Positions 19,864 to 32,658 of a stretch of 64,000 bases of DNA are shown here, piece by piece. Within the stretch, counting starts at the first letter, position 1. Each line of letters opens with the position of its first letter. The stretch is from Bordetella flabilis (GTDB taxonomy: Bacteria > Pseudomonadota > Gammaproteobacteria > Burkholderiales > Burkholderiaceae_B): NCBI RefSeq assembly GCF_001676725.1, contig NZ_CP016172.1, positions 5,332,001 through 5,396,000 of the forward strand. Direction: 5' to 3'. The notes under the pieces were generated by a model, which saw only the letters and a program-made list of their open reading frames with translations, was not told where the DNA came from and searched no databases. Both the position numbers and the translations under genes were made by a program.

Positions 19864-20324
19864 TGAAACCGTATTTCGTATCCGCCCGTCCACGCCGGCC
19901 AGCCATGAAACTCGCGGGCATGCTGGCCACCCTGGCCGCGACGTGCGCCCTGGCCGGCGCATCCTCCGCCGCGTACGCACACGGGGACGAGGCGTCCAAG
20001 GTCAGCCTGGTCTACGAACACGCGCTGCCCAACGTCCCGGGCAAAAGTATCAAGGGCGTACTGGTGCAGTACGCGCCAGGGGCGTTCACGCCGGCGCATA
20101 CCCATGCCAAGTCCGCGTTCATCTACGCGACCGTGCTCGAGGGCGCGATACGCAGCAAGGTCAACGACGGACCGGAGAAGATCTACCGCGCGGGTGAGAA
20201 CTTCACCGAGCTGCCTGGGGACCACCACGCGGTGAGCGCCAATGCCAGCACCACGGAACCGGCTCGCCTGCTGGCCGTTTTCGTCGTCGATACGGACGAA
20301 ACGGCATTGACCACCGAGGACTGA
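19863..20324 (+). CDS. Exported cupin-domain protein
   Basis: A 153-residue protein counted from ATG 19863; GTG 19860 or ATG 19905 are alternatives. A signal peptide (MKLAGMLATLAATCALAGAS, then SAAYAH) is plain, and it is cleanest if translation begins at 19905. The mature part is a single cupin barrel: motif 1 contains APGAFTPAHTHAKSAFIYAT with the metal-binding histidines, and motif 2 contains the ELPGDHHAVSANAS segment. Small periplasmic cupins with this form are often paired with AhpD-like genes, as here. The substrate is unknown. A strong terminator follows at 20357. Confidence 0.87.
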   Translation: MKPYFVSARPRRPAMKLAGMLATLAATCALAGASSAAYAHGDEASKVSLVYEHALPNVPGKSIKGVLVQYAPGAFTPAHTHAKSAFIYATVLEGAIRSKVNDGPEKIYRAGENFTELPGDHHAVSANASTTEPARLLAVFVVDTDETALTTED

Positions 20325-20356
20325 GCGGACGCCCTTTCCGGGGGCACGCTATGGAC

Positions 20357-20389
20357 GCAAAAAAGCCAGGCAATGCCTGGCTTTTTTGC
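20357..20389. terminator. Bidirectional rho-independent terminator
   Basis: A perfect 16-base inverted repeat with a one-base centre: GCAAAAAAGCCAGGCA and TGCCTGGCTTTTTTGC. The stem GCCAGGCA is flanked by six A and six T, so it ends transcription in both directions, for the cupin gene (+) and for the atp operon (-), whose last gene atpC stops 77 bases away. Confidence 0.96.
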
Positions 20390-20465
20390 AATGCTTGCTG
20401 GCGCGGAGACAGCCCGATGCCATCGCGCGGCGGCATCCATGGATGCCGCCCGCATGGCGAGCGCT

Positions 20466-20891
20466 TCAGTTGCGGCGACCCGCCGAACGCAGGCGGCGCG
20501 CGGCCAGGGCCTGCGCGGCCAACATGGCCAGCTCGGCTTCGACCACGGCGATATCCGCCTTGTCCTTGGCGTTGCGCAGCGCCTCCTGGGCTTTCTGGCG
20601 AGCGGCCTCGGCCTTCGCCTCGTCCAGGTCGGCGGCGCGGATGGCCGTATCGGCCAGTACCGTCACGCTGCCGGGCTGGACTTCCAGGATGCCGCCGGCG
20701 ACAAACACGTTCTCTTCGCCGTCGTCCGCGCGGACGATTTTCAGCGTGCCGGGGCGGACCCGCGAAATCAGCGGCGTATGGCCGGGCAGGATGCCCAGCT
20801 CACCCGCCTCGCCAGGCAGAACCACGAACTTCGCCTCACCGGAGAAGATCGAGGCTTCCGCGCTGACCACATCGACGTGCAGGGTAGCCAT
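20466..20891 (-). CDS. atpC: ATP synthase epsilon subunit
   Basis: A 141-residue central-stalk subunit of F1. The N-terminal ten-strand beta sandwich begins [19 protein letters not shown] and includes [20 protein letters not shown], the classic epsilon signature. The C-terminal two-helix arm (about residues 88-135, alanine-rich) is the part that can extend and inhibit ATP hydrolysis. It is last in the operon, ten bases after atpD, and followed by the terminator at 20357-20389. Confidence 0.97.
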   Translation of the reverse strand: MATLHVDVVSAEASIFSGEAKFVVLPGEAGELGILPGHTPLISRVRPGTLKIVRADDGEENVFVAGGILEVQPGSVTVLADTAIRAADLDEAKAEAARQKAQEALRNAKDKADIAVVEAELAMLAAQALAARRLRSAGRRN

Positions 20892-20900
20892 ATCGGATCC

Positions 20901-22373
<1,473 letters not shown>

Positions 22374-23279
22374 TCAGACGGCGGCGGCGCCCCCCACGAT
22401 TTCCGAAATTTCCTTGGTGATCGCAGCCTGGCGCGTCTTGTTGTAGACCAGTTGCAGGTCGCCGATCACCTTCTTGGCGTTGTCCGAGGCGGCCTTCATG
22501 GCCACCATGCGGGCGGATTGCTCCGAGGCCATGTTCTCGGCCACCGCCTGGTACAGCACGCCTTCGACATAGCGTTGCAGCAGCTCGTCGATCACGGTCC
22601 GCGCATCCGGCTCGTAGATATAGTCCCAGCTGTAGTCGCTCTTCAGGCCGGCCGAAGCCGCCGTCTCGCCGCCACGAAAGGGGTCTTCCAGGTCGCCGCT
22701 GGGCAAGGGCAGCAGGCGCAGGAACACCGGCTCCTGCTTCATCGTGTTGACGAAGCGCGTGGTGGCGACGTAGAGCTCGTCGATGCGGCCGTCCAGGAAG
22801 GCATCGAGCTGCACCTTGATGGCGCCCAGCAGGCGATCCAGGTGCGGCTGGTCGCCCATCCCGGTCTCCTGCGATACCAGCGTGGCGCTGATCCGGGTGA
22901 GCAGGCCCAGGCCCTTGTTGCCGAGCGCGGTGAACTGCACCTGCACGCCCCGCTGCTGGAATTCCTTCAGCTTGGCCAGGGCGACGCGCGAGATATTGGT
23001 GTTCAGGCCGCCGCACAAGCCCTTGTCGGTCGTCACCAGCACCACACCCACGGCCTTGACCTGTTCGCGTTCTTCCAGGTAGGGGTGGCTGTATTCCGGA
23101 TTGGCCTGCATCAGGTGCGACGCGATGTCGCGCACCTTGGTGGCATAGGGACGGCCGGTCCGCATCCGTTCCTGCGCCTTGCGCATTTTGGACGCGGCGA
23201 CCATCTCCATCGCCTTGGTGATCTTGCGCGTGTTCTGCACGCTCTTGATCTTGGTACGGATTTCCTTGATTCCGGGCAT
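22374..23279 (-). CDS. atpG: ATP synthase gamma subunit
   Basis: A 301-residue rotor shaft of F1. It begins [20 protein letters not shown], which is the conserved N-terminal helix, and ends with the conserved C-terminal helix ([20 protein letters not shown]). The middle contains [15 protein letters not shown], the usual gamma wording. It is slightly longer than the E. coli subunit (287) through an insert near residues 195-210. Gene order is as in other proteobacteria, between atpA and atpD. Confidence 0.97.
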   Translation of the reverse strand: MPGIKEIRTKIKSVQNTRKITKAMEMVAASKMRKAQERMRTGRPYATKVRDIASHLMQANPEYSHPYLEEREQVKAVGVVLVTTDKGLCGGLNTNISRVALAKLKEFQQRGVQVQFTALGNKGLGLLTRISATLVSQETGMGDQPHLDRLLGAIKVQLDAFLDGRIDELYVATTRFVNTMKQEPVFLRLLPLPSGDLEDPFRGGETAASAGLKSDYSWDYIYEPDARTVIDELLQRYVEGVLYQAVAENMASEQSARMVAMKAASDNAKKVIGDLQLVYNKTRQAAITKEISEIVGGAAAV

Positions 23280-23383
23280 TGCGCTTTCCTGGTGAGACGG
23301 TCGGCGGCGGGTGAATCACCCTGCCCGCCTTGCAGGCCAGGCGCGCGCCTGGCGCCCGCCGACCTCATCACAGTCAAAATGTC

Positions 23384-24925
<1,542 letters not shown>

Positions 24926-24973
24926 GTTCAGACTCCTGGAATCCTGTTAATCGCGGGGCGGCCGGGCCTGGCC

Positions 24974-25513
24974 CTATGCCGCCAGCGTATCGCGCATGCG
25001 CGCCAGTTGGGCGCGCACGGATGTATCGAGTACCTGGTCCCCCACCGCCACGCGAACACCTCCGATTAGGGAGGAATCGACGGTCACGCGGGGCTTGAGC
25101 TTGAGGCCGAATTTCAACTCCAGGGCAGTCAGCAAATCCTTGACCTGCTCCGGCGTCATCTCGAACGCGCTGGTGATGTCGGCCTGCGCCGTACCTTCGT
25201 GGCGGTTCTTGAGCGCCCCGAACTGTACGGCGATTTCCGGCAGCAGAAGCAGGCGGTCGTTTTCGACCAGCAGGGCGATGAAATTCCGGACGGCCGGGGG
25301 CACTTCGCCTTGCAGCAGGCCGGTAAAGGCCTGCACGCGATCGGCGTCCCCGAGCCGGGGATCCGACATGGCTGCACGCACGTCCGGGTTGGCGGCGGCC
25401 TGGGCCATTTGATTCATCAGCCCGGCCCAGAAGTCCAGGCCGGCCTTGTCCTCGCGCGCGGCGGCGAACATGGCCTCGGCATAAGGTCGGGCGACTGTCG
25501 ATAGTTCAGCCAT
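24974..25513 (-). CDS. atpH: ATP synthase delta subunit
   Basis: A 179-residue peripheral-stalk subunit that ties F1 to the b-subunit dimer. The N-terminal helical domain starts [20 protein letters not shown], a well-conserved opening. The C-terminal region has the family signature around [20 protein letters not shown]. It follows atpF by 12 bases. Confidence 0.96.
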   Translation of the reverse strand: MAELSTVARPYAEAMFAAAREDKAGLDFWAGLMNQMAQAAANPDVRAAMSDPRLGDADRVQAFTGLLQGEVPPAVRNFIALLVENDRLLLLPEIAVQFGALKNRHEGTAQADITSAFEMTPEQVKDLLTALELKFGLKLKPRVTVDSSLIGGVRVAVGDQVLDTSVRAQLARMRDTLAA

Positions 25514-25525
25514 GACGTTTCCGGG

Positions 25526-25996
25526 TTAAAGCTGGGCCTTGAGCTGGGTCAGCAGCTCGGCATGGGCGCGGGCGTCGACCTCGCGCTTGAGGATCTGTTC
25601 GGCGCCTGCGACGGCCAGGGCGGCGACTTCATCGCGCAACTGGTCGCGTACGCGCTGCACTTCCCGCTCGGCGTCCTGCTTGGCCTGCGCGACGATGCGC
25701 GCGCGCTCGGCTTCCGCTTCGCGGCGAGCTTCGTCGATCAGCATGTTGGCCTGCTTCTCCGCCTCGACCATGCGGGCGTGGTTTTCAGACTTCGCAGAAG
25801 CCTCGATCAGACTGATGCGCGCCTGTGCCTGGGCGAGGTCGGCCTTGCCCTTTTCCGCCGCGGCCAGGCCGTCGGCGATTTTCTGGCGGCGCTCATCCAT
25901 CGCCTTCGTCAAGGGCGGCCACACGAATTTCATCGTGAACCAGCCCAGAACGAAGAACACGAGCATCTGGAAAAAGATCGTCGCGTTCAGATTCAC
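25526..25996 (-). CDS. atpF: ATP synthase b subunit
   Basis: A 156-residue stator subunit, the same length as in E. coli. One N-terminal membrane helix ([20 protein letters not shown]) is followed by a long, charged, alanine-rich helix (about residues 30-150) with the arginine/glutamate pattern of the b-dimer coiled coil. The gap to atpE is 152 bases and contains a stable hairpin at 26023-26052. Confidence 0.97.
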   Translation of the reverse strand: MNLNATIFFQMLVFFVLGWFTMKFVWPPLTKAMDERRQKIADGLAAAEKGKADLAQAQARISLIEASAKSENHARMVEAEKQANMLIDEARREAEAERARIVAQAKQDAEREVQRVRDQLRDEVAALAVAGAEQILKREVDARAHAELLTQLKAQL

Positions 25997-26022
25997 GGTC
26001 GTTTCCCTTTAACACCTTACGA

Positions 26023-26052
26023 CTCCGGCAGCCACATCAGGCTGCCACGGAG
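26023..26052 (-). other. Stem-loop between atpE and atpF in the operon mRNA
   Basis: CTCCGGCAGCC pairs with GGCTGCC-(AC)-GGAG around the loop ACATCA: 11 base pairs with a two-base bulge. It lies in the 152-base gap after atpE and before atpF. The c subunit (AtpE) is needed in about ten copies per complex and the b subunit in two, so an RNA structure here could protect the upstream message or reduce read-through. That role is inferred from position only. Confidence 0.55.
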
Positions 26053-26148
26053 CACTCGATACTTGCCGGCGGCCCTGCGCAAAGGCCGTAAAGGCCATGG
26101 CAGTCACCGCCGGCGTCCAGACCCGCCACACGCGGCGGGCATGCGCCA

Positions 26149-26418
<270 letters not shown>

Positions 26419-26500
26419 TCAGGTGATTGGAAGTGGTACAGCGCAATGCAAGAAAATCTTGCGTACCGGCGCGGGCCTGGGCCCACGCCGGAAAACCGGT

Positions 26501-27382
26501 TCAATGCCCTTCGTGTGCCTGTCCGAGGTAGACCAGGGTCAGCATCATGAAGATGAAGCCCTGCAGCAGCACGATCAGGATGTGGAAGATCGCCCAGATG
26601 GAGCCCGCGACCAGCTGGCCGATGCCCAGGCCGATGCTGCTGGCGTTGAAACCCGTCCAGGCGCCGCCCAGCAAGGCAATCAGCATGAAAATCAATTCGC
26701 CGGCGAACATGTTGCCGAACAACCGCATGCCCAGCGAAACGGACTTGGCCGCATATTCGATGAGGTTCAGGAGCAGGTTGAAGGGCAGCAGCAGGACCGC
26801 CATGAAGCCATGCGCGTGGAAGGGCGCGGTGACCAGTTCCTTGAGGAAGCCGCCGGGGTGCTTGATCTTCAGGCCGTAATAGAACATCAGCAGCAACACG
26901 CCCAGCGACATGCCCATGGGGATGTTCAGGTCGGCCGTCGGCAGGATGCGGTGGTAGTACAGCAGGTCGTGATGGTGCGCGCCCAGGCCGGTAAGGCGGA
27001 AGATCGTGGCCAGGAGGTCGACGGGCAGCAGATCCAGCGCGTTCATCAGCACGATCCACAGGAATACCGTCAAGGCCAGCGGCGACACAAAGCGGCGCGA
27101 CACTTCGTTCGGCACGATGCTCTTGGCCTGCTCTTCCACCATGTCGACCAGCGATTCCACGAACATCTGGAAGCGGCCCGGGACGCCGACGGTGGCCTTG
27201 CGGGCCGCGCGCCACAGGAAGAACACGACGATCAGCCCCATCAGGATGGACCAGAACAGGGAGTCGTAGTTGATGACCGAAAAATTGGCGATCGCGGATT
27301 GCTTTTCGCCGATGTTGTTCATGTGCACCAGATGGTGCTGGATGTATTCGGACTGAGGCGACACGCCGCTGGCAGCAGCCAT
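26501..27382 (-). CDS. atpB: ATP synthase a subunit
   Basis: A 293-residue membrane subunit that forms the proton half-channels. Essential arginine and neighbours are in [17 protein letters not shown], and a second channel stretch is [20 protein letters not shown]. About five membrane helices are evident. The N-terminus ([20 protein letters not shown]) is periplasmic. It is separated from atpI by 68 bases and from atpE by 109 bases. Confidence 0.97.
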   Translation of the reverse strand: MAAASGVSPQSEYIQHHLVHMNNIGEKQSAIANFSVINYDSLFWSILMGLIVVFFLWRAARKATVGVPGRFQMFVESLVDMVEEQAKSIVPNEVSRRFVSPLALTVFLWIVLMNALDLLPVDLLATIFRLTGLGAHHHDLLYYHRILPTADLNIPMGMSLGVLLLMFYYGLKIKHPGGFLKELVTAPFHAHGFMAVLLLPFNLLLNLIEYAAKSVSLGMRLFGNMFAGELIFMLIALLGGAWTGFNASSIGLGIGQLVAGSIWAIFHILIVLLQGFIFMMLTLVYLGQAHEGH

Positions 27383-27450
27383 TTGTTTCCTACCCTGTTT
27401 GCTGTCGCTGGCGCGTCACGCCAGCCATTTTTGAACGATTAGAAGCGTCG

Positions 27451-27942
27451 CTACGACAACTTGCCGGACACCAAGAGCAATACATACCCCTTGAGCACGC
27501 AGACCAGACCGATCAGCATGGCGGGCCATACGATGTGCTCGCCCCCAAGGTAAACCGCCAGCCACAACAGCAGAACCGTCATGCCCAGCTTGAAAGCTTC
27601 GCCCAGGAAGAAAGTGAACGGATTGGCCTGACCCGGCCGGTGTGCGTCCAGCAGCAACCGCAGTGCAAACAGTGTGTTTGGCACCAGATACGCCCCCGCC
27701 CCCACCAGCGCCGACAGCCCAGCCGCCGCCCCCGCAACTACCCAGGCAACCACCGTCGCCAGTACCGCCATGACGCCTTGCGCCACGACGACCCTAATCA
27801 GCCCCCGGCTTGTTCTTGCCTTCAGTGCGGCTCTTTCCTCCGCACCGAGCACCAGTTCGGCCTGCCCATCCTTCCCGAAACCTTCAGCCTCGAGGTGTTG
27901 AACCTCAAAGCCCTCGGACCGATGCCTGGACGACGCAACCAC
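27451..27942 (-). CDS. atpI: ATP synthase subunit I
   Basis: A 163-residue small membrane protein, first in the operon, thought to help assemble the c ring. Four hydrophobic segments are visible: VVVAQGVMAVLATVVAWVVA, ALVGAGAYLVPNTLFALRLL, GEAFKLGMTVLLLWLAVYLG and IVWPAMLIGLVCVLKGYVLL. The GTG at 27942 lies 31 bases after the predicted -10 hexamer, leaving a short leader, but the first 40 residues are charged and poorly conserved, so a later start is possible. Confidence 0.88.
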   Translation of the reverse strand: MVASSRHRSEGFEVQHLEAEGFGKDGQAELVLGAEERAALKARTSRGLIRVVVAQGVMAVLATVVAWVVAGAAAGLSALVGAGAYLVPNTLFALRLLLDAHRPGQANPFTFFLGEAFKLGMTVLLLWLAVYLGGEHIVWPAMLIGLVCVLKGYVLLLVSGKLS

Positions 27943-27973
27943 GATCTCAATCCCGCAAGCGTCAAACTATTGG

Positions 27974-28003
27974 AGTATAGCTGGAATTCGAAGGACCGGG
28001 CAA
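27974..28003 (-). promoter_or_regulatory. Probable sigma-70 promoter of the atp operon
   Basis: On the minus strand TTGCCC (28003-27998) and TATACT (27979-27974) are separated by 18 bases. It is in a short AT-rich patch just upstream of atpI and just downstream of the terminator of the previous transcript, the position where the operon promoter is expected. Confidence 0.6.
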
Positions 28004-28037
28004 ACCGCCCGGCTGACAGACTGCTGAGACCGGGCGC

Positions 28038-28070
28038 AAAAAAAACGGGGCCGGACCTGGTCCGCCCCCG
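28038..28070 (-). terminator. Rho-independent terminator of the DUF1254 gene
   Basis: On the minus strand CGGGG-G-CGGACC, a one-base centre, then GGTCCG-G-CCCCG form an 11-bp stem with one G/G mismatch, followed by eight T. It lies 49 bases after the stop codon at 28119 and before the atp promoter, so it insulates the two transcripts. Confidence 0.93.
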
Positions 28071-28118
28071 CTTGTTCGCAAAGCCCCCGCGCCGCGCCGG
28101 CGACCGGGGCTCCTGGCG

Positions 28119-29621
28119 TCAGTCCTCCCGCACCGGAGGCGGCGCCCATTGCTGGTCCAGCGCCGTTTCCTTGGGCCAGTACAGGCGCATGTTCAGCATG
28201 AAGGGCCCGTCGGCGGGCGTCGGCAGCCAGTTGCTCTGCCTGTCCCGGCCCGGGGCCCGGTGCTGGATATAGATGTCCAGCGAGCCGTCGGCGTTGTAGC
28301 GCAGGTTGTCCGTGCTGCGGATCGAATAGCGGTTCGCCGGATTGTCGACGAAGCCCTGGCCCGGACCGTACAGGTTCAGCGACCAGAAGGCGTTGACCGG
28401 CGGCAGTTGCCCCTTGTCGAAATGCAGCACATAGTCCTCGTTGCCGGTCAGCCGGTCGCCCTCGTCGTCGATCAGGGTCACCGGATACATCACGTCCTCC
28501 GGCACGCCGGCGCCCAGGCCGGCATAGGCGACCGCGGCCCGGCGCAGATAGTTGGTCCCGTAGGTGCCGATGCCGCCCGACACGGTGTTCCAGCCATTGA
28601 TGCCGGTACCGAGGCGCGTTACGTAATCCGCGATGCGGCGCCCGGCCTCCGGGCCGGCCTGCGTCAAGGCCTGCTGGACGGCGGGATCCAGTTGGTTGAA
28701 CGCCATGGGCGCGGTGGTGCCCAGGCCGATGCGGCGCAGGCGGTCCAGCATGGGGTAGTCATTGGCATGCGGCGGGTTATTGCGCACCACATCGGCGAAT
28801 ATGCCCCAGAAGGTCGCCGCGTCCATGGCGGCCACCTGCTCCACCGGCGGTACCTGGGTGGCCTGGGTCTGCGGCACGGCCGGGACCGCGGGCGGCATGG
28901 CGCCCAGGGGGGCCGGACGCGCGCCCGGCGTAAAGGGGCGCGGCTCGACATAGGGCGATACGGCGAGATTGGCCTGGAACTGGTTCACGCTGGGGTAGTC
29001 GGAAGGGCCACGGGTCTCGACATGGCCCAGCACCCAGCCGGTGGAAGTCGGGCTGCGCACCACGTCGACGCCCGGCGGCAGCGTCCCTCGCCAATACGGC
29101 CCCACGATGGCGAACGCCTGCGGGCCGTTGCCATTGGTGCGCGTCCCGCGCGACGCAAAGACGTCCGTCCACATGTCCATCAAGGACAGCACGTAGTACC
29201 GATTGCCCGGATCCGGCACACGCACGATCAAGGGCGCGTTGCTGACGTCGTACCACATGCCGGAATACAGCGTATCGGCGTTCGGCCAGCGCGCACCGGG
29301 GGTACGGGCGTCCGGGAAGGCCGCCTTGTGGCCGAACTGGTTCATGGGCGCCTTGCCGTCCAGGGGCGAAGCGACGCTGGTGGCATTGCGGCGCGTCAGC
29401 TCCATCACCACCATGGGATAGGCATAGATGTAGGCATCGACGGCGGTGTCATGCAGCTCCTGCGCGCTCAGCGCGGGAGCCGGGGCGGTCACGGGGGCCG
29501 GCGTCTGCGACACCATACGCATGGTGGGACGCGGCGCCTGGGCGGACGCCAGGCCACTGAAGCCGAGGATGCAGGCCAGGGCGGCAAGCCGCCATTTGCC
29601 GGATGGGGAAACAGTTCGCAT
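28119..29621 (-). CDS. Exported DUF1254/DUF1214 protein
   Basis: A 500-residue periplasmic protein. The signal peptide (MRTVSPSGKWRLAALACILG, then FSGLASAQA) ends in a clear A-Q-A site. The DUF1254 part (about residues 60-190) includes DAYIYAYPMVVMELTRR and PNADTLYSGMWYDVSNAPL. The DUF1214 part is near the C-terminus with NAFWSLNLYG and the final NWLPTPADGPFMLNMRLYWP stretch, both family hallmarks. An alanine/proline-rich linker (about residues 220-260) separates the two. The biochemical function of the family is unknown. Its ribosome site lies inside an inverted repeat (29623-29710), so translation may be controlled by RNA structure. Confidence 0.9.
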   Translation of the reverse strand: MRTVSPSGKWRLAALACILGFSGLASAQAPRPTMRMVSQTPAPVTAPAPALSAQELHDTAVDAYIYAYPMVVMELTRRNATSVASPLDGKAPMNQFGHKAAFPDARTPGARWPNADTLYSGMWYDVSNAPLIVRVPDPGNRYYVLSLMDMWTDVFASRGTRTNGNGPQAFAIVGPYWRGTLPPGVDVVRSPTSTGWVLGHVETRGPSDYPSVNQFQANLAVSPYVEPRPFTPGARPAPLGAMPPAVPAVPQTQATQVPPVEQVAAMDAATFWGIFADVVRNNPPHANDYPMLDRLRRIGLGTTAPMAFNQLDPAVQQALTQAGPEAGRRIADYVTRLGTGINGWNTVSGGIGTYGTNYLRRAAVAYAGLGAGVPEDVMYPVTLIDDEGDRLTGNEDYVLHFDKGQLPPVNAFWSLNLYGPGQGFVDNPANRYSIRSTDNLRYNADGSLDIYIQHRAPGRDRQSNWLPTPADGPFMLNMRLYWPKETALDQQWAPPPVRED

Positions 29622-29622
29622 G

Positions 29623-29710
29623 GGAGAGGCTCCTTTGTTGTTACCGAGCGGGCCCCATCAGCAACCGGCGCGCCTGCTCTGCCGAACGGGCCGGGTGATG
29701 GAGCCTCTCC
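29623..29710 (-). repeat. Inverted repeat that would mask the DUF1254 ribosome site
   Basis: GGAGAGGCTCC at 29623-29633 and its exact complement GGAGCCTCTCC at 29700-29710 form an 11-bp stem enclosing 66 bases. In the minus-strand mRNA the second arm (29633-29623) is the Shine-Dalgarno region, AAAGGAGCC, just before the ATG at 29621. Folding would hide the ribosome site. A smaller inner pair, CCATCA/TGATGG, could extend the structure. Confidence 0.7.
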
Positions 29711-29871
29711 TTGAGGATTCATCAGGCGAATGGCGCCACGCAACGCGAACCTGCGCCTATGCCCGGCATCCCTCCTTGTTACACGATGGAAATTTTGACC
29801 AGCCCGCGCGCCGTGTCAGGATGCGTCCGCGACGGCAGGGCCTTGCCGGCATCCGCCACATCGAGGCATCG

Positions 29872-29914
<43 letters not shown>

Positions 29915-29960
29915 GACCGGCGGCCCCCCGCGGCGAGGCAGGTTGCCGCTGCCTCCTTCC

Positions 29961-30737
29961 CTACCGGTGCTGGAAGTTCGCCTTGCGTTTCTCCACGAAG
30001 GCAGCCATCCCTTCCTTCTGGTCGCGCGTGCCGAACAGCGAGTGAAACAGGCGCCGTTCGAACAGCATGCCCTCATTCAGCGTGGACTCGAAGGCGCGGT
30101 TGACGCATTCCTTGGCCATCATCACGGCGGGCAGCGACATCGCCGCGATCACGGTGGCGACTTCGATGGCCTCGTCCAGCAACTTGTCCGCGGGCACCAC
30201 CCGGGAGACGAGGCCGGCACGGTCGGCCTCGTCGGCGTTCATCATGCGTGCCGTCAGCACCAGGTCCATGGCCTTGGCCTTGCCCACGGCACGCGGCAGC
30301 CGCTGCGTGCCGCCCGCCCCCGGTATGACGCCCAGCTTGATTTCCGGCTGGCCGAACTTGGCCGTATCGGCCGCGATCAGGATGTCGCACATCATCGCCA
30401 GTTCGCAGCCGCCGCCCAGCGCATATCCCGCCACGGCGGCGATGACCGGCTTGCGGATGCGCTTCAAGGTTTCCCAATTGCGAGTGATGTAGTCCGTGCC
30501 ATACACGTCCATGTATGACCAGTCCTTCATCGCCCCGATGTCCGCGCCGGCGGCAAAGGCCTTCTCGCTGCCCGTAATGACGATGGCGCCGATGGAGTCG
30601 TCCTTCTCGAAGTCCAGCAGCGCCTGGCCGAGTTCATCCATCAAGGCGTCGTTCAAGGCATTCAGGGCCTTAGGCCGGTTCAGCGTCAGCAAGCCGACGC
30701 GTCCGCGCGTCTCGATCAGCACCAACGATTCGCTCAT
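29961..30737 (-). CDS. Enoyl-CoA hydratase (crotonase)
   Basis: A 258-residue enzyme of beta-oxidation that hydrates trans-2-enoyl-CoA. Oxyanion-hole segments are [11 protein letters not shown] and [17 protein letters not shown]; the two catalytic glutamates of classical hydratases are both present, in GGGCELAM and in [16 protein letters not shown]. The length and the C-terminal [17 protein letters not shown] (K-R-x-P/N-x-F-x-x-R) fit mitochondrial-type short-chain hydratase. It appears monocistronic. Related enzymes act on phenylacetate or amino-acid catabolites, so the chain specificity is not settled. Confidence 0.93.
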   Translation of the reverse strand: MSESLVLIETRGRVGLLTLNRPKALNALNDALMDELGQALLDFEKDDSIGAIVITGSEKAFAAGADIGAMKDWSYMDVYGTDYITRNWETLKRIRKPVIAAVAGYALGGGCELAMMCDILIAADTAKFGQPEIKLGVIPGAGGTQRLPRAVGKAKAMDLVLTARMMNADEADRAGLVSRVVPADKLLDEAIEVATVIAAMSLPAVMMAKECVNRAFESTLNEGMLFERRLFHSLFGTRDQKEGMAAFVEKRKANFQHR

Positions 30738-30867
30738 GGATGTCTCCTGTTAAGAAAAGGGGTGGCTCATGGGCCGTTTCCAGCGGCGGCCCGGCCGGGC
30801 CCGCTCGGACTGTATAAAGAGGCCCCAGCCATTAGAATGCGCCCATTGACGACGCAACACCGGAATA

Positions 30868-32637
30868 ATGGACCCGCAACCCGTAATTTACCGCCTGCAA
30901 CCGCATGACCCGGCGGGTCATCGATTTCGCATCGTGCTTACGATCGATGCCCCCGATCCGGACGGACAAGCGCTGACGCTGCCCGCCTGGATCCCAGGCA
31001 GCTATCTGATCCGCGACTTTTCCCGCCAGATCGAAACCTTGAAAGCCCACGCCGGCGGCCGCGCGGTGCCGGTGGCGAAGACTGACAACCATACCTGGAA
31101 AGCGGCGCCGGTGGATGGGCCGCTGACCATTGAATACACGGTCTACGCCTGGGACCTGTCCGTGCGGGGCGCGCATCTGGACGAGACGCATGCGTTCTTC
31201 AACGGCACCAGCGTCTACCTGTGCGTCGTGGGGCAGGCCCACCTTCCCTGCCTGGTCGACCTGCAACCGCCGCCCGGCATCGAAGGCTGGAAGGTATACA
31301 CCAGCCTGCCCGAGGCGCGCGGCATGAAGGGCGCGGCGCGCCGCCATGGCTTCGGCCTGTATCGCGCGCCCGACTACGACGCGCTGATCGACCATCCCGT
31401 TGAAATGGGCACGCCGCAAGTGGCGCGCTTCACGGCGCACGGCGCCGAGCATGAACTGGTCTTCACCGGCGTCCTGCCCCGCCTGGACCTGGCCCGTATC
31501 ACGGCCGACGTGCAGCGCATCTGCGAAACGCAGATCGCCTTCTTCGAGCCCCAGACGCGGCGCGCGCCCTTCCTGGACAGCAGCGACCGCTACGTCTTCA
31601 TGACCATGGTCACGGGCGACGGCTACGGCGGGCTGGAACACCGTGCCTCCACGGCGCTCATGGCCGCTCGCAAGGACCTGCCCGTCAAGGGACAGACCGG
31701 CCAGGGCGAAGGCTACCGCACCTTTCTCGGCCTGGTCAGCCACGAATACTTCCATACCTGGAACGTCAAGCGCATCAAGCCGGCGGCCTTCGCCCCCTAC
31801 GATCTTGCCGGCCCCGCGCTGACCCGGCTGCTCTGGGTATTCGAAGGTTTCACCTCCTACTACGACGATCTTTTCCTGCTGCGGTCCGGCACGATCACGC
31901 AGGCCGACTACCTGCGCCTGCTGGCCAAGACCATTACATCGGTCGCCCGTACGCCGGGACGCGCCAAACAGTCGGTGACCGAAAGCTCCTTCGACGCATG
32001 GACGCGCTATTACAAGCAGGACGAGAATTCGCCCAACGCCATCGTCAGCTACTACACGAAGGGCGCGCTGCTCGCGCTGGCGCTGGACCTGACGTTGCGC
32101 CGCAAGAGCGGCGGCCGTCATTCCCTGGACGACGTGATGCGCCTGCTATGGCGCCGCTACGGCCATGACTTCTATCGCGGAACGCCGCAAGGCATCCCGG
32201 AAGACGCGCTGCCCGCCCTGGTGCGCGATGCGACCGGCGTCGACGTGCGGGGCTTCATCGCCCGCTACGCCGACGGCCGCGCCGACCCGCCCCTGGCCGA
32301 ACTGCTCGCCGAACAGCGCATCAGCCTGCAATGGAAGCCCACCTCCAACCTGCCGTCGCTGGACGCCCGCACCCGCAAACAGGGCGATAGCGTGGCCCTG
32401 GCCAGCGTGACTGAAGGCGGTGCGGCGCATAAGGGCGGACTGTCGGCAGGCGACGTGCTGGTCGCCATCGACGGCTTGCGCGTCGACGCCCCGGCCGGCG
32501 TGGAGATCCTGCTGTCGCAGTACCGTCCCGGCGATACCGTCACCGTGCACGTATTCCGGCGCGACGAGCTGCGCGCCTTTCGCGTGCGGCTTGCCGCGCA
32601 GCCGGCGTTGGACTGCGTGCTCAGCGTCGCCGCCTGA
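30868..32637 (+). CDS. M61 family aminopeptidase with C-terminal PDZ domain
   Basis: A 589-residue metallopeptidase of the glycyl-aminopeptidase type. The zinc motif is H292-E-Y-F-H296 in SHEYFHTWNVKRIKP, and the third ligand glutamate is in WVFEGFTSYYDDL. The N-terminal beta domain (about residues 1-180) is as in other M61 enzymes, and a PDZ domain spans about residues 495-585 (SVTEGGAAHKGGLSAGDVLV). No signal peptide is present, so it should be cytoplasmic. Family members prefer N-terminal Gly or Ala, but roles are poorly known. It is 21 bases ahead of mnmH on the same strand. Confidence 0.93.
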   Translation: MDPQPVIYRLQPHDPAGHRFRIVLTIDAPDPDGQALTLPAWIPGSYLIRDFSRQIETLKAHAGGRAVPVAKTDNHTWKAAPVDGPLTIEYTVYAWDLSVRGAHLDETHAFFNGTSVYLCVVGQAHLPCLVDLQPPPGIEGWKVYTSLPEARGMKGAARRHGFGLYRAPDYDALIDHPVEMGTPQVARFTAHGAEHELVFTGVLPRLDLARITADVQRICETQIAFFEPQTRRAPFLDSSDRYVFMTMVTGDGYGGLEHRASTALMAARKDLPVKGQTGQGEGYRTFLGLVSHEYFHTWNVKRIKPAAFAPYDLAGPALTRLLWVFEGFTSYYDDLFLLRSGTITQADYLRLLAKTITSVARTPGRAKQSVTESSFDAWTRYYKQDENSPNAIVSYYTKGALLALALDLTLRRKSGGRHSLDDVMRLLWRRYGHDFYRGTPQGIPEDALPALVRDATGVDVRGFIARYADGRADPPLAELLAEQRISLQWKPTSNLPSLDARTRKQGDSVALASVTEGGAAHKGGLSAGDVLVAIDGLRVDAPAGVEILLSQYRPGDTVTVHVFRRDELRAFRVRLAAQPALDCVLSVAA

Positions 32638-32658
32638 ACCGGTATCCCGTCCGCCGCC

